DNA of 64,000 nucleotides from a virus: positions 16,554 to 80,553 of the IMG/VR virus record IMGVR_UViG_3300046519_000214; one strand, given 5' to 3'. This document shows positions 48,325-57,399 of this stretch, one piece after another. The position numbers were made by a program, and so were the translations under genes. Within the stretch, counting starts at the first letter, position 1, and every line of letters begins with the position of its first letter. The notes under the pieces are model-generated. The model made no database searches, was not told the origin of the DNA, and worked only from the letters and a program-made list of their open reading frames with translations.

Positions 48325-49252
48325 CAGTGGTCCGCTTTGTGTGATACTGTTCCAGAACCTGAGCAGTGCGTGCCGCAGTGACGCCAGCCTCTGCGAAAGC
48401 TTCCGCAAAGAGCTTGTCCATATCGAAGTCACCGAGGGTGACTGTGCCGATTGGGCCATCGTCGTCATTGGTCTTTTCCTGCTTGAAGGTAAGCTGCAGG
48501 CAGTCGATCTCGCCGTCGAACTTGCCGATGATCCGGACGCATTTGTCCTTGAAGATCGAGGTATCGGTGATGTCCTCGGCTCGGACGGTCACGTACAGAC
48601 TGTCGTCTGGCTCCTCGCCGTGAGCGTATGGCTGCATCGAGCCTACAACGACGACCTCGGTTTCATCCCGCTTGAGCGTTCGGGCCTTGTGGTCATGGCC
48701 GGTGTAGATCTTCTCGAAGTGCAGCTTGGTGGGCACCATGTTGTGCTCACCAAACTCAACGTCGAAGTGGCCGAAGAGGATGTTCCCCTCGACGTCCTTC
48801 AGCTTCTCGCTGGCATCCCAAAGGGGATGCCAGGGGTAGAGAACGAGACCGTCCACGGTGACGACGTCATTGACGATCGTGATGTTCGGAACGTCGGCCA
48901 CCAGGGCGGCGAAGACGTCAAACGCCGATCGGCGCTGGAGATCTCGAGTCCAGTCATGGTTGCCCTTCAGCACATAAAAATGGGCGTCTGGGTGCTGAGT
49001 GGCTGCAGCTCGGTACTGATCAGCCACATCCAGGATGAGATCAAAGGAAACGATCCACTTGTCGAAGAGATCTCCAAGGCAAATGTGCAGATCAAAATCG
49101 CGACCTGGAACATGCAGAGCTTCCAGAAGATCCTGCCATACGATCTGTTCTCGCACCCCACGGCGGTGGAGAGGCACCCCGTTATGAAAAGTGCGCCCCA
49201 GATGAGGGTCTCCAAGCAGGACAATACGCTTCCCATTTTCAGTTATTTCCAT
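48314..49252 (-). CDS. Mre11/SbcD-like nuclease
   Basis: A 312-residue metallophosphoesterase with all motifs: GDPHLG, GDLFDKW, KGNHDW, FGHFD and TGHDH. It should act as exo- and endonuclease on DNA ends together with the Rad50-like ATPase. The C-terminal 90 residues are the capping or partner-binding region. It overlaps the DEDD exonuclease gene by 14 bases. The role may be recombination-dependent replication, or processing of host DNA. Confidence 0.92.
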   Translation of the reverse strand: MEITENGKRIVLLGDPHLGRTFHNGVPLHRRGVREQIVWQDLLEALHVPGRDFDLHICLGDLFDKWIVSFDLILDVADQYRAAATQHPDAHFYVLKGNHDWTRDLQRRSAFDVFAALVADVPNITIVNDVVTVDGLVLYPWHPLWDASEKLKDVEGNILFGHFDVEFGEHNMVPTKLHFEKIYTGHDHKARTLKRDETEVVVVGSMQPYAHGEEPDDSLYVTVRAEDITDTSIFKDKCVRIIGKFDGEIDCLQLTFKQEKTNDDDGPIGTVTLGDFDMDKLFAEAFAEAGVTAARTAQVLEQYHTKRTTDGA

Positions 49253-49802
49253 ACTTGTTCACCGCTTCGAAGACTTGGTTGATCTGGTTGAGCACGTCGT
49301 AGAGCGCGTTGTGAGCATCGCCGCCCACGGACGCCACGTAGTGGCTCTCGACGGTCGGATCCTTCGCGAGACCGCGAATGAAGGAGTTCATGTCGACCGC
49401 CCAGCGATAGTGGAATGGGTTCTGGATCTCGTACTGGCGCAGATACGAGGCGACGTAGCCCCAATCGAACGTCGTCGGCTTGGCCCAGAAACGAACTGGC
49501 TTCGGGTTATCGAACCCAACCCACTTCACGAAGTCGCGAATGACCGTCTGCGGATCCTCGGCACGTGCCATGATCTGCTGGTAGACCTTCGGACGCTTGC
49601 CCCACCAGTTGCGGGTGCCCTCTTCGAAGTAGCGGTTCGACGGCAGCTTCAGGCAGCGATCGAACATTTCCGGGTAGGGCTGGACCGACTGTGTGGCCAG
49701 GTCGAACTTGACCGCCGACAGCTGGATCATGCCGTTCACTTCTGGGTTGGTGCCGGTGGTTTCGACATCCACCATGATGTCTAGGAAGGCTGGTGCGTCC
49801 AT
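49239..49802 (-). CDS. DEDDh 3'-5' exonuclease
   Basis: A 187-residue exonuclease of the DnaQ/RNase T fold. Motif Exo I is MVDVETTGTNP (Asp, Glu), Exo II includes WAKPTTFDWGY (Asp), and Exo III is GGDAHNALYDV (His-x4-Asp). It digests DNA or RNA from 3' ends. It overlaps both neighbours, which suggests joint action with the Mre11/Rad50-like proteins. Confidence 0.87.
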   Translation of the reverse strand: MDAPAFLDIMVDVETTGTNPEVNGMIQLSAVKFDLATQSVQPYPEMFDRCLKLPSNRYFEEGTRNWWGKRPKVYQQIMARAEDPQTVIRDFVKWVGFDNPKPVRFWAKPTTFDWGYVASYLRQYEIQNPFHYRWAVDMNSFIRGLAKDPTVESHYVASVGGDAHNALYDVLNQINQVFEAVNKYGNN

Positions 49803-50209
49803 TTGAGATTCTCCAATTCGGTCCAGGGGATTGATGAGCGGCCGAGATCCTTCACCGCCTGGATGACTTGCCAGGGGATGCGGTACCAGGTGCCGGTTGT
49901 GAGGTTGTGTACGAAGACGAAGTAGCCCCCGCCGGCAGACACGATCTGCGGTGCGGCGCTCTTCTGCCCCTTCTTGAGAAGGGAGAACGGAAAGGAGGTT
50001 TTCTCCTGGGTCGATTTGACCTCGGCGTAGAATGTCTCGCCGTCCGTGCTGACGATGTAGTCAGACGGTGTGGCTCGCGTGAGCCCTATTCTGCCAGTGC
50101 GGCCTCGAACTTCGGCCGCATCAGCTACTCGGTAGCAGTAGGCTCGTTTACCGAGCCTCTGCCAGTGGCCTTCGAAGAGGCCTTCTGATGGTTTTCCAGT
50201 GTTTTTCAT
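49781..50209 (-). CDS. RecU-like Holliday junction resolvase / PD-(D/E)xK nuclease (142 aa)
   Basis: A 142-residue protein. The catalytic pattern is Asp in TPSDYIVSTDG, then Glu-Val-Lys in FYAEVKSTQE, followed by FSLLKKGQKSAA, close to RecU (penicillin-binding protein-related factor A) and typical of small phage resolvases. It would cut branched DNA. The start at 50209 (MKNTGKPSEG) gives the family length; no strong ribosome binding site is seen, and a GTG at 50230 is an alternative. Palindrome site 6 lies about 60 bases upstream. Confidence 0.8.
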   Translation of the reverse strand: MKNTGKPSEGLFEGHWQRLGKRAYCYRVADAAEVRGRTGRIGLTRATPSDYIVSTDGETFYAEVKSTQEKTSFPFSLLKKGQKSAAPQIVSAGGGYFVFVHNLTTGTWYRIPWQVIQAVKDLGRSSIPWTELENLKWTHQPS

Positions 50210-50260
50210 AACGAGAGTACATGAACACACCGAAGGAGAGTTTGAATATGAAAAGGGCGA

Positions 50261-50275
50261 GAGTTCCGAGAACTC
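50261..50275 (-). promoter_or_regulatory. GTTC-N3-GAAC palindrome, site 6
   Basis: GAGTTCCGAGAACTC in the gap between the ThyX stop and the RecU-like gene. On the minus strand it is followed by TCGCCC, the same as at site 5, and by AT-rich CATATTCAAA, where a -10 element would lie. Confidence 0.6.
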
Positions 50276-50289
50276 CCGCCCGAGAAATG

Positions 50290-51147
50290 TTAGTAGCCTT
50301 CAAGCCACTGTCGATATTGCTTCCATCCTTGGAAGTTACGGTCCTTTGTGCCGACCGCTGGAGTGGCCTGATGTTCAGCCGGTGAGGCGTGAAGCGGCTC
50401 AGCAACGACGAGCTTGTCGTGGAGTGCAACGTCCTCCTCAACTGTGGTCTTGCGACCATCGTGAGTCACGTAGCTGACACGGGCACAACGAGCGACGGAG
50501 ACCTTGCGGGCAACCTCGATCAGGCCCAAGTCATGTCGATCTGCGTAAAGCTGCAGCTCTTCGTTGAAGTCGACATAGGGAACATGCCATTGGCCTTCGC
50601 GGAGCCTATCCGGTGTTGAGCCGGCCATCGCATCCTTCATGGCTCGAGCCAGAACCTGGATCTCGGGCTGAGCGTCTGGATGGTCGCGGAGCTCAAAGAA
50701 GTTATCCCAGTCGGTCGCGGAGACGACGACGTTGATGTGGGTGAAGGGCTCGAGCAGCCGGTTCACGATCTGTTTGTGGTAGCCGGCTGCGTCGAACATC
50801 TCAGCCTGTCGGATCGCGTTGTCTCGAGCTACGTTCCAGGCTTCTTCGCGGGAGCCGAACACATAGTCGTCGCTTCCGAAGCCGACGACAACCTGATCAT
50901 TGTGCTCTTCGCGAGCCTGCATCCCTGGCTGGTTCTTGCCCCAGTGCAGCGGCATGGCGGTGTCTTCAATCACGTCCTGGATCAGGCGCTTGACCGGGAT
51001 TGCTCGCGAGCTCGAGGCGTTCCGGCTGAACACGCGGTGCGTCATAAATTCGGCGTGGATGAAGCGGGGGTACCGGAGCTGCAGGGTAGTGAGACGGGTT
51101 CCAGCCGTGTTGATTGAGTCTTTGATGATGACAGCGGTGATTGTCAC
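50290..51147 (-). CDS. thyX: FAD-dependent thymidylate synthase, ThyX-like
   Basis: A 285-residue protein from GTG at 51147, coupled to the gene upstream by GTGA. The ThyX signature is visible as THRVFSRNASSSRAIPV, corresponding to RHRxxSxNxxSxRY with small changes. It should make dTMP from dUMP using FAD and methylene-tetrahydrofolate. It belongs to the longer, divergent phage/bacterial branch. It serves the same pool as the reductase genes. Confidence 0.85.
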   Translation of the reverse strand: MTITAVIIKDSINTAGTRLTTLQLRYPRFIHAEFMTHRVFSRNASSSRAIPVKRLIQDVIEDTAMPLHWGKNQPGMQAREEHNDQVVVGFGSDDYVFGSREEAWNVARDNAIRQAEMFDAAGYHKQIVNRLLEPFTHINVVVSATDWDNFFELRDHPDAQPEIQVLARAMKDAMAGSTPDRLREGQWHVPYVDFNEELQLYADRHDLGLIEVARKVSVARCARVSYVTHDGRKTTVEEDVALHDKLVVAEPLHASPAEHQATPAVGTKDRNFQGWKQYRQWLEGY

Positions 51148-51398
51148 TTGGCGTGTTTCCTTATGCATTCGATCATGGCGGGGAAGTAGTCTGGGGGAGG
51201 ATCCCCCAGCTTGTATTTGCGGTAGCGGTCCCAGAAGATTTCGTTGAGTTCGTCGGCGCACGCCTTGGACCGGCGCTGCGAGGCGAACTCGAACGTGGTT
51301 CTGGATCCATCCGTGAAGGACCAGCCGTCCACTGTGCGGCCTTTGCGGAGGCAGAGAACCCAACGGCCATCTGCCTCCTGGCGTGCGCCGAACGCCAT
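51144..51398 (-). CDS. small hypothetical protein (84 aa)
   Basis: An 84-residue protein starting MAFGARQEADGRWVLCLRKG, coupled to both neighbours (TGATG with the ligase, GTGA with thyX). Mixed alpha/beta, no motif recognised. By context it belongs to the DNA metabolism operon. Confidence 0.6.
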   Translation of the reverse strand: MAFGARQEADGRWVLCLRKGRTVDGWSFTDGSRTTFEFASQRRSKACADELNEIFWDRYRKYKLGDPPPDYFPAMIECIRKHAK

Positions 51399-52519
51399 CA
51401 GGCGTCTGGACGGTCGAAGTCGATCGCGATCGGGAACCGTGGGATCCCGGCCGGGGTCAACTCGAAGGACTGAACAGTCACGGTCTTCACGTCGCGGCTA
51501 AGTAGTTCCTTGCAGAACGCTTGGTTGCCCTTGATCCCAGCCTTCGGTCGCTCTCCCTGCTCTGTGCGACGATCGTCGGGAAGAATGAACTCAACAGCTT
51601 TGGCGTAGCCGGCCCAGTTGCCAATGCCTTCGATTATCCGCGAGACTTTATATTCGGCCGTGATGAATTCCTTGTACTTCATCAGGGCGTCTGTCCGCGT
51701 ATTCTGGTAGATGGCATCGCCGCGGCGGACCATGACGCCCTCGTAGCCGAGGCCGACGTACTTCACGAACAGCGCACGAACCTCTTCATGGCTGTCGACC
51801 AAAGTTGTCGGTACGATCTGAATCGAAGGTCCGGTGTCAATCAGCCTGGTAGTGTATGCAGCGAGACGGTCAAGGGCGATGGCTCGTGGATTGCGAGGGT
51901 CAACCAGATCGTAAACATGAAACTCAATATCACGAGCAGCCCTGGCAAACTGCTTTGCGTCAGGAGTTTTCTTCCGAATGATCGAAGCGAGCTCATTGAA
52001 GTTTTCCTTGAATTCGTGGTTGTAAAGTTCCCCGTCGAGGATAGCGTCGGAGTTGATGGCGAAGAACGGCTGCAGCTGTTCCAGGATGTGTGGGCAGCTT
52101 GTGATTGGCTCGCCCTTGCGGGTCCGCAGGCCATCCTTGGTGGCGATGCATCGGATGCCATCGAGCTTCGGCTGAACCATGTAGCCCTCGGTGACCAGCT
52201 CGCGATCGTACTTCTCGGCCAACATTGGGGCGAAATACTTCGCCGTCGACGTGCCCTGGACCGTCTCGTGGTAGTCGCGCTTCAGCTTCTTGGTCTTCTC
52301 AGCCTCAGCCTCGAACTGGGCCTGGAGCTCGGCCGTAGGTTGGCTTTTCGGAGTGCATACCGTCCACTTGCTGACGGTCTTCTTGCCGTTTTGTCGGCCG
52401 GCGATCGTGCGCCAGCTGTCGCCGTTCACTTCGTACTGCCAGGTCCAGATCTCGTGCATTTGGGTCTGACGGTAGATTTCGGGGGAGAGGAAATTCGTAG
52501 GGGTGCTGATGGCGTTCAA
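51398..52519 (-). CDS. ATP-dependent DNA ligase
   Basis: A 373-residue ligase. Residues about 22-60 form a small N-terminal WGR-like domain (WTWQYEVNGDSWRTIAGRQ). The nucleotidyltransferase domain has motif I QPKLDGIRC with the adenylated Lys, motif III LDGELY, motif IIIa FHVYDL, motif IV GYEGVMVR and motif V LMKYKEF; an OB-like C-terminal domain follows. It seals nicks during phage replication. The start is TTG at 52519, supported by GGAG eight bases upstream and by overlap with the previous stop. Confidence 0.92.
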   Translation of the reverse strand: MNAISTPTNFLSPEIYRQTQMHEIWTWQYEVNGDSWRTIAGRQNGKKTVSKWTVCTPKSQPTAELQAQFEAEAEKTKKLKRDYHETVQGTSTAKYFAPMLAEKYDRELVTEGYMVQPKLDGIRCIATKDGLRTRKGEPITSCPHILEQLQPFFAINSDAILDGELYNHEFKENFNELASIIRKKTPDAKQFARAARDIEFHVYDLVDPRNPRAIALDRLAAYTTRLIDTGPSIQIVPTTLVDSHEEVRALFVKYVGLGYEGVMVRRGDAIYQNTRTDALMKYKEFITAEYKVSRIIEGIGNWAGYAKAVEFILPDDRRTEQGERPKAGIKGNQAFCKELLSRDVKTVTVQSFELTPAGIPRFPIAIDFDRPDA

Positions 52520-53058
52520 AGCTTTGGCTCCAGTTTGATTTTGATGTGTTTGATGTCGTCGCGGTAGTAGGGGTTGCGGTCGACGAGCCGCTCGAGCTCG
52601 TCGAGATCGGTGATGTCCTCTGACGATTCATGGACGTAACCGCCGTGGGTTTTCGTGCGGATCCGAGCACGCCAGCGAGGGGTCACCGCCTCCGGTTCAG
52701 GCTCAGGTTCGGGGACGTGAACGTGGACCGTCGTGCTCTGCTTTGGCCGGCACGCGGCCACTTCCGGTTCCGGTTTCGGCTTAACCTGGATCTGGCTCTG
52801 CAGCTGGATCAGGTACTGCCGCAGGTGGCTCTCCAGATTGTACTCGGCCAGATACATGATGACGCTCTCGAGAGCGCCGTAGTCCAAGGCGCAGGCCTTG
52901 TCGGCTAGGACGAACACGACGTGGAACTCGTCGAGTTGCTGCCACTGGTGGCAGGAGCTGGTCCCGTAGAGCAACGTCTGGATCTCGCTGCGTTCGCGAG
53001 CGCCAGTGTGGAAGGAAAGGCCAATTAGGCCTTTCCCAGTGAGGAGTGCATAGGTCAT
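52516..53058 (-). CDS. hypothetical protein with PEPEPE linker (180 aa)
   Basis: A 180-residue protein starting MTYALLTGKGLIGLSFHTGA. A folded N-terminal domain of about 75 residues is followed by a Pro/Glu linker (KPKPEPEVAACRPK, VPEPEPEPEAV) and an acidic/basic C-terminal part (LERLVDRNPYYRDDIKHIK). Coupled to polA upstream (ATGA) and ligase downstream. It may be a small accessory factor of the replication complex; no family recognised. Confidence 0.62.
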   Translation of the reverse strand: MTYALLTGKGLIGLSFHTGARERSEIQTLLYGTSSCHQWQQLDEFHVVFVLADKACALDYGALESVIMYLAEYNLESHLRQYLIQLQSQIQVKPKPEPEVAACRPKQSTTVHVHVPEPEPEPEAVTPRWRARIRTKTHGGYVHESSEDITDLDELERLVDRNPYYRDDIKHIKIKLEPKL

Positions 53059-55799
53059 GCTGCGAGTTTCCGTTGTTCGAAGAGGTAGTCGACAACACCG
53101 CGGGTCTCTTCGTCCGTGGCGCGTCCGTTGACGTTTCCGACTCCCACAGCCGCCGGCAGTTCGAAGAGTTCGACCTGGCCGAGGAGGACGCCCTTTTTGG
53201 CGTTGTAGGGTTCGAAGGTGAGGCCGACCGATGGAGATGCGTCGAGCTTGCACAGCTTGAACATGTCCGGATGGTCGATCATGGTGTCGCGGATGAGCTT
53301 GATCGCTTCGACGACGATGCTCCGATGGACCGAGAACAGAAGTTCGTCGTGGATCGGCATCATGAAGCGGAACTCACGACTGGTCCAACCACGCTCCCGA
53401 GCGAGACGATTGATCTTGATGATCGACCGCTTCGCCAAAGTGGCGCAGGAGCCTTGGATGAAGGCGTTGACCAGCTGGTTGTTCGCACGGCCCTGGATCT
53501 TGCGGATGATGTAATCCCAGACCGCGTTGAAGCGGGTCACGAGCTCATCCGACCCATCGTGGGGCAGCTTGAACTTGGAGCCGAAATATTCGGCCCACAT
53601 CGGCGTGGCTTCGAAGCGAACACGACGGTGATGATCGGGCAGCTCGATGTAGCCAAGGCGTTTGCCCTGTTCGATGATGCCCACACGCCAGTCCTCGGCT
53701 ACCGAGAAGCGCTCGCGATACCGCTTCGTGGCATCACCAGTCTTATCGACATCCCAGCCCATGCGATCACCAATGGTGCCCAGAAAGCCTGAGTACCAAT
53801 AGTTGAAGTTCGCGCCCTTCCCGACCTCGGTACGCCAATACTTGTAGGTGTCACCGATCTTGAGTTCCTGGCCCTTCAAGTTCGTGAAGAGACGATTGTA
53901 GTTCGTCATCTCCTGACCATAGAAGTCCATGAAATCAGTGGCCTTCTCGAAATCCCTCAAAGCCTTGAACGACTTCTCGGTGAGACCAGGTACGTCGACG
54001 GACAGAATGTCGGCCGCTGCGCCACCGTGCAGATCCTCGTGAGGAATCTGACCGAAGGCCTTGATGAACTCCGGATCTCCAGAGAACTCTCCGATCTCGA
54101 CGAGCTCGACGCCCGACCAGTCGCAAGAGACGATGACGTGATCCTCGTGGTCAGCTTCGAAGAAGCCGCGGACGTAGGTGCTTTCGCCACGCTTGCCCAA
54201 CTGCATCGGGTTCGGAACCGAGGCACCCATTCGACGGGTCGCCAGCATGGACGACACGAGTGGATAGAGACATCCGGTCTCCGGATCCATCAGCTGGGTG
54301 TATGGCGTCAGGTAGAGCTTCATGCGCTGCTCGACGCCAGAGATCTGGTTCAGCCCATTGAGGATGGCCTTGGAGTCATCGTCCGTGAGGCGATCGAGAA
54401 GTTTACCGCGAGCCTCGCCGTCGCTCTGGACCTTGCCGAGCGAGCGGATGACATCCTCACCGAGCAGATCGTACATGATCACGCGGATCGGCATGTAGTG
54501 GCTCAGGTTCGGACCAGTTGGTTCAGGCTTGTCAGTCTCGATTGCCCAGGCATTCGAAACAGGACCGCGGACCTGGCCACACTGTGCGAACACAGCGGCG
54601 TCGTTCTGCGGCGGATAGTCGCCTTCGTCGTCCATCTCAACCTTCTCGACCCAGTCGGCGCTGTTGGCCCACTGCGTGATCTGGTCGCGATATTTCTGGT
54701 AGCCGGTCTGGTACCACTTCTCTCCCTTCATCAAGCCGGCGTGTGGTTCGTCCTTGAATGGTAACTTTGCCTTGACCTTGGCCTTCAACGTGCGAAGGAT
54801 CTGAGCCATGTGGACCCGCTCGTGGTCCCGACGATCATAGATCGCGTCCGTGTTGACCTTCATCCCCTCGTCCCAGATGTTCGAGAACACGTGGATCATG
54901 GGATTTTCTTGATCGAAGAACGTGCCGATGACTGCAGGGTTGGTCTTGGCCATGTACTCCATCAAGTGACGGAAAAGGCGAACCGCCCAGTAGGCGTCCT
55001 CGGCGCCGTAAGCCGCCGTCTCTGCACCAGTCAGCTGGCCCATGTGAGCCTTGCCGTTCAGCACCTGTTCGAACGTCGTCATCTGGTAGTCGAAGAAGTT
55101 CTTGATCAACCCCTTCAGGCCGTAGCCGTAGGCGACATTCTTGACGAAGCCGTTGTACGAGTGCTCGGCCTTGCTCTCCTTCGCGATGATCTTGCCGACG
55201 ACTTCCTCAAGCGCTGGTGGCATGCCCTTCTTCGAGACATCCCACTTCATGCATTCCTGCAGCAGTGAGTTCTTCAAGGCAGCGATACCGCCCTGCCCTG
55301 CCGCCATGAACTTGTTGAGATCGTACTCGTCAGGGCCGAAAGCCGAGACCGCCATCTGCATGGTGCAGATGATCTCCGACAGCTTCAGATCGTAGCAGTT
55401 CTTGTACGAGGTCAATTCGTACGGAGCGTTGTGAGCGATCCAGTGTGAGCCAGCCGGCTTCACGTCGATCAGCTTGCGAGCCTGCTCCCAAGGCAGCCGG
55501 TTCTCCACGTCGGCATGGTTGAGGTTGATGTAGTAGGCAAACTCGTGACCCTCCGGGTACAGCGAGAAGCCAGTCATGACGGTACGCTTCATGTCGAAGA
55601 CCGTTTTTGCAGTCTTGGACTTCGTGCCGTCTTCCTTGTAGCCGCAGAGGGCGTGCAGGCCGGCGTGCCGGTTGCTGTCCTGCGTTTCCACGTCGATCCC
55701 AATGAAGGACGTGTTCTTGATCGCCTGCATCACCGTGAAGGCGTGCTGCTCGAAATTCGTGCGGTCGATCAGAACTGTTTTAATCGGCAGTTCACTCAC
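53055..55799 (-). CDS. family A DNA polymerase with 3'-5' exonuclease domain
   Basis: A 914-residue replicative polymerase. Exo I is IGIDVETQD (Asp36, Glu38), Exo II WIAHNAPYELT and Exo III YGAEDAYWAVRL, so proofreading should be active. Polymerase motif A is VSCDWSGVELVEIG near residue 558, motif B the region EVGKGANFNYWYSG, and motif C MPIHDELLF near residue 815. An insertion of about 150 residues separates exonuclease and palm. No 5'-3' exonuclease domain is fused; that is the next gene upstream. The start is GTG at 55799 (GTGA overlap). Confidence 0.95.
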   Translation of the reverse strand: MSELPIKTVLIDRTNFEQHAFTVMQAIKNTSFIGIDVETQDSNRHAGLHALCGYKEDGTKSKTAKTVFDMKRTVMTGFSLYPEGHEFAYYINLNHADVENRLPWEQARKLIDVKPAGSHWIAHNAPYELTSYKNCYDLKLSEIICTMQMAVSAFGPDEYDLNKFMAAGQGGIAALKNSLLQECMKWDVSKKGMPPALEEVVGKIIAKESKAEHSYNGFVKNVAYGYGLKGLIKNFFDYQMTTFEQVLNGKAHMGQLTGAETAAYGAEDAYWAVRLFRHLMEYMAKTNPAVIGTFFDQENPMIHVFSNIWDEGMKVNTDAIYDRRDHERVHMAQILRTLKAKVKAKLPFKDEPHAGLMKGEKWYQTGYQKYRDQITQWANSADWVEKVEMDDEGDYPPQNDAAVFAQCGQVRGPVSNAWAIETDKPEPTGPNLSHYMPIRVIMYDLLGEDVIRSLGKVQSDGEARGKLLDRLTDDDSKAILNGLNQISGVEQRMKLYLTPYTQLMDPETGCLYPLVSSMLATRRMGASVPNPMQLGKRGESTYVRGFFEADHEDHVIVSCDWSGVELVEIGEFSGDPEFIKAFGQIPHEDLHGGAAADILSVDVPGLTEKSFKALRDFEKATDFMDFYGQEMTNYNRLFTNLKGQELKIGDTYKYWRTEVGKGANFNYWYSGFLGTIGDRMGWDVDKTGDATKRYRERFSVAEDWRVGIIEQGKRLGYIELPDHHRRVRFEATPMWAEYFGSKFKLPHDGSDELVTRFNAVWDYIIRKIQGRANNQLVNAFIQGSCATLAKRSIIKINRLARERGWTSREFRFMMPIHDELLFSVHRSIVVEAIKLIRDTMIDHPDMFKLCKLDASPSVGLTFEPYNAKKGVLLGQVELFELPAAVGVGNVNGRATDEETRGVVDYLFEQRKLAA

Positions 55800-56533
55800 A
55801 GGAAGAACTCCTTCAGGTACGTGTCGGCCGCTTGGTAGTTGGGCGAGCCGAGCACGATGTTCTTCATCACCTCGTCGAGTGGGACGGGGTAGAAGGACAC
55901 GATTTCGTTGAGGATGCGGATGAGCTCGACGGTCGGTTTCACGGCCTTCGGAAGGCCAATGTCGATCAGGTCGCCCCGCTCGAGCGCGACCGTCGTCAGA
56001 AATTGGAGATCGTCGAGGTTGGTATTTTCCCAGGCTTTGATCCCGAAGTTCGGAATGCCTGAGATCTTGTCCGACTGGTCACCGACCCAGATCTTGTAGA
56101 GCTTCGTGAGTTCCGCCGTGGTCTTCCCCTTTGCGGTGGTAGAGACCAGGGTGGGGTACTCAGCGACGATCTGCAGGAAGTCTGCGTCCGTGCTTTCAAT
56201 GTGGAGACGCCGGCCCTTGGCGGCGTAATCTCTGGCCAGCATGGCCACCACGTCGTCGCCTTCATATTCCTGGTGGAACACCTGTACGACGTTGCAGTGC
56301 GACAGCACCCGAACCAGGGTGTTGAAGTGCAGGCTGAGATCTTTCTCGATGGGAGCGCGATTGGTCTTGTACTGTGGGTAAACAGCTCGGCGGCGCCGGG
56401 ATCCTCGTTCACCATCCCAGACGACGATCGTCTCCTGGAGGGGCTGGAAATAATTGTTGAGGACTGAGCGGGCGTCACTGCCAGTTTCGACCAAGCGGCG
56501 GAAGAAGTTGTTGCCATCAATGATGGTGAGCAT
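55796..56533 (-). CDS. 5'-3' exonuclease (FEN/T5-type)
   Basis: A 245-residue flap nuclease: MLTIIDGNNFFRRL with the first metal-binding Asp, ETIVVWDGERGSRRRR, YEGDDVVAMLARDY and STDADFLQIV giving the acidic cluster, then VGDQSDKISGIPNFG with the H3TH motif. It removes RNA primers and flaps and supplies the activity missing from the polymerase gene downstream, to which it is coupled. GGAGG seven bases before the ATG at 56533 fixes the start. Confidence 0.92.
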   Translation of the reverse strand: MLTIIDGNNFFRRLVETGSDARSVLNNYFQPLQETIVVWDGERGSRRRRAVYPQYKTNRAPIEKDLSLHFNTLVRVLSHCNVVQVFHQEYEGDDVVAMLARDYAAKGRRLHIESTDADFLQIVAEYPTLVSTTAKGKTTAELTKLYKIWVGDQSDKISGIPNFGIKAWENTNLDDLQFLTTVALERGDLIDIGLPKAVKPTVELIRILNEIVSFYPVPLDEVMKNIVLGSPNYQAADTYLKEFFL

Positions 56534-56553
56534 TCTGTGCCTCCAAAGAAAAA

Positions 56554-56571
56554 GGGCGGCTCGCGCCGCCC
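56554..56571 (-). terminator. terminator/attenuator before the 5'-3' exonuclease gene
   Basis: GGGCGGC (56554-56560), TCGC, GCCGCCC (56565-56571); on the minus strand the stem is followed by TTTTTCTTTGG. It sits 17 bases past the stop of the abundant-looking upstream protein and 20 bases before the exonuclease start, so it would lower expression of the downstream enzymes. Confidence 0.82.
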
Positions 56572-56588
56572 TCTTCTTGACCTGGGTC

Positions 56589-57293
56589 TTAGTGGACCGT
56601 GTCGAACAGCGGCATCGCGTCGATTTCCTCAACGTTGAGGAAGGTCGGGATACCCCAGTCGTTCACGCCAGCCTTCTGCTTGGTCTGGTAACCAAGGGTC
56701 AGCTTGAGGACGCCAGTCTTTGTGTCGATCTTGGCGCGGACCAGGTTGCGGACGAACTCCTCGAAGTTCTTCCAGCCAGTCGTGGAGAGCGTCAGGCCAA
56801 GGCGCTCGCCGGCCTTCGCCGCCAATTCACCCTTGGTCTTGCTTTCGACCCCGGCTGCGAGAACGAACGGAATTTCCGCCGAACGATACTCGTAGGACTT
56901 CGGATCGATGGTCTTCGCCTGCTGGATCGTGGCGATCCAGGGGCCACCCTGTGCGTCGGTCGCACGGTCGTAGGTCTTGTGATAGACCGACTGGCCGTTG
57001 AGAGTGTACTTGACCTGGTAGATGTAGGCGATCTCGGCCATGTTGAGGAAGACTTCGAGAGTGTCGAGAGGCTTCGTCTTGTCACCGATCTTGATGCCAT
57101 CCGCCGTCAGCTTCAGCCAATGGTCAACGGAAACACCGTTGCCAAGCATGTCGTCGAGACCGAGCGGGGCGCCCGGGGATGCGACGGCGCCTACAGCGGT
57201 CGAGCCGACTACGGCCGGCATCTGCTGCGGGACGGAGTTGGCTGCTGCTGCCTGAGCTGCTGCGATTGCGTCTGCGATAGATTGATTGCTCAT
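56589..57293 (-). CDS. hypothetical replication-associated protein, possible ssDNA-binding protein (234 aa)
   Basis: A 234-residue protein. The first 55 residues are an Ala/Gln/Gly-rich flexible arm; residues about 60-225 are a beta-rich globular domain (VDHWLKLTADGIKIGDKTK, YQVKYTLNGQSVYHKTY). It ends in an acidic/aromatic tail (EEIDAMPLFDTVH), as many ssDNA-binding proteins do. Position between helicase and the 5'-3' exonuclease/polymerase, with its own terminator, suggests an abundant DNA-binding role. No sequence motif proves it. Confidence 0.6.
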   Translation of the reverse strand: MSNQSIADAIAAAQAAAANSVPQQMPAVVGSTAVGAVASPGAPLGLDDMLGNGVSVDHWLKLTADGIKIGDKTKPLDTLEVFLNMAEIAYIYQVKYTLNGQSVYHKTYDRATDAQGGPWIATIQQAKTIDPKSYEYRSAEIPFVLAAGVESKTKGELAAKAGERLGLTLSTTGWKNFEEFVRNLVRAKIDTKTGVLKLTLGYQTKQKAGVNDWGIPTFLNVEEIDAMPLFDTVH

Positions 57294-57399
57294 GTTTCAG
57301 TTCCTGTCTTCGTGTTCGTCGAGAGTTTCAGTGTTTGCCACCGGAGTGGTGAGAGATATTTGGCACGAGAGATGAAGAAATTTTAGATCGAGAATGCGA

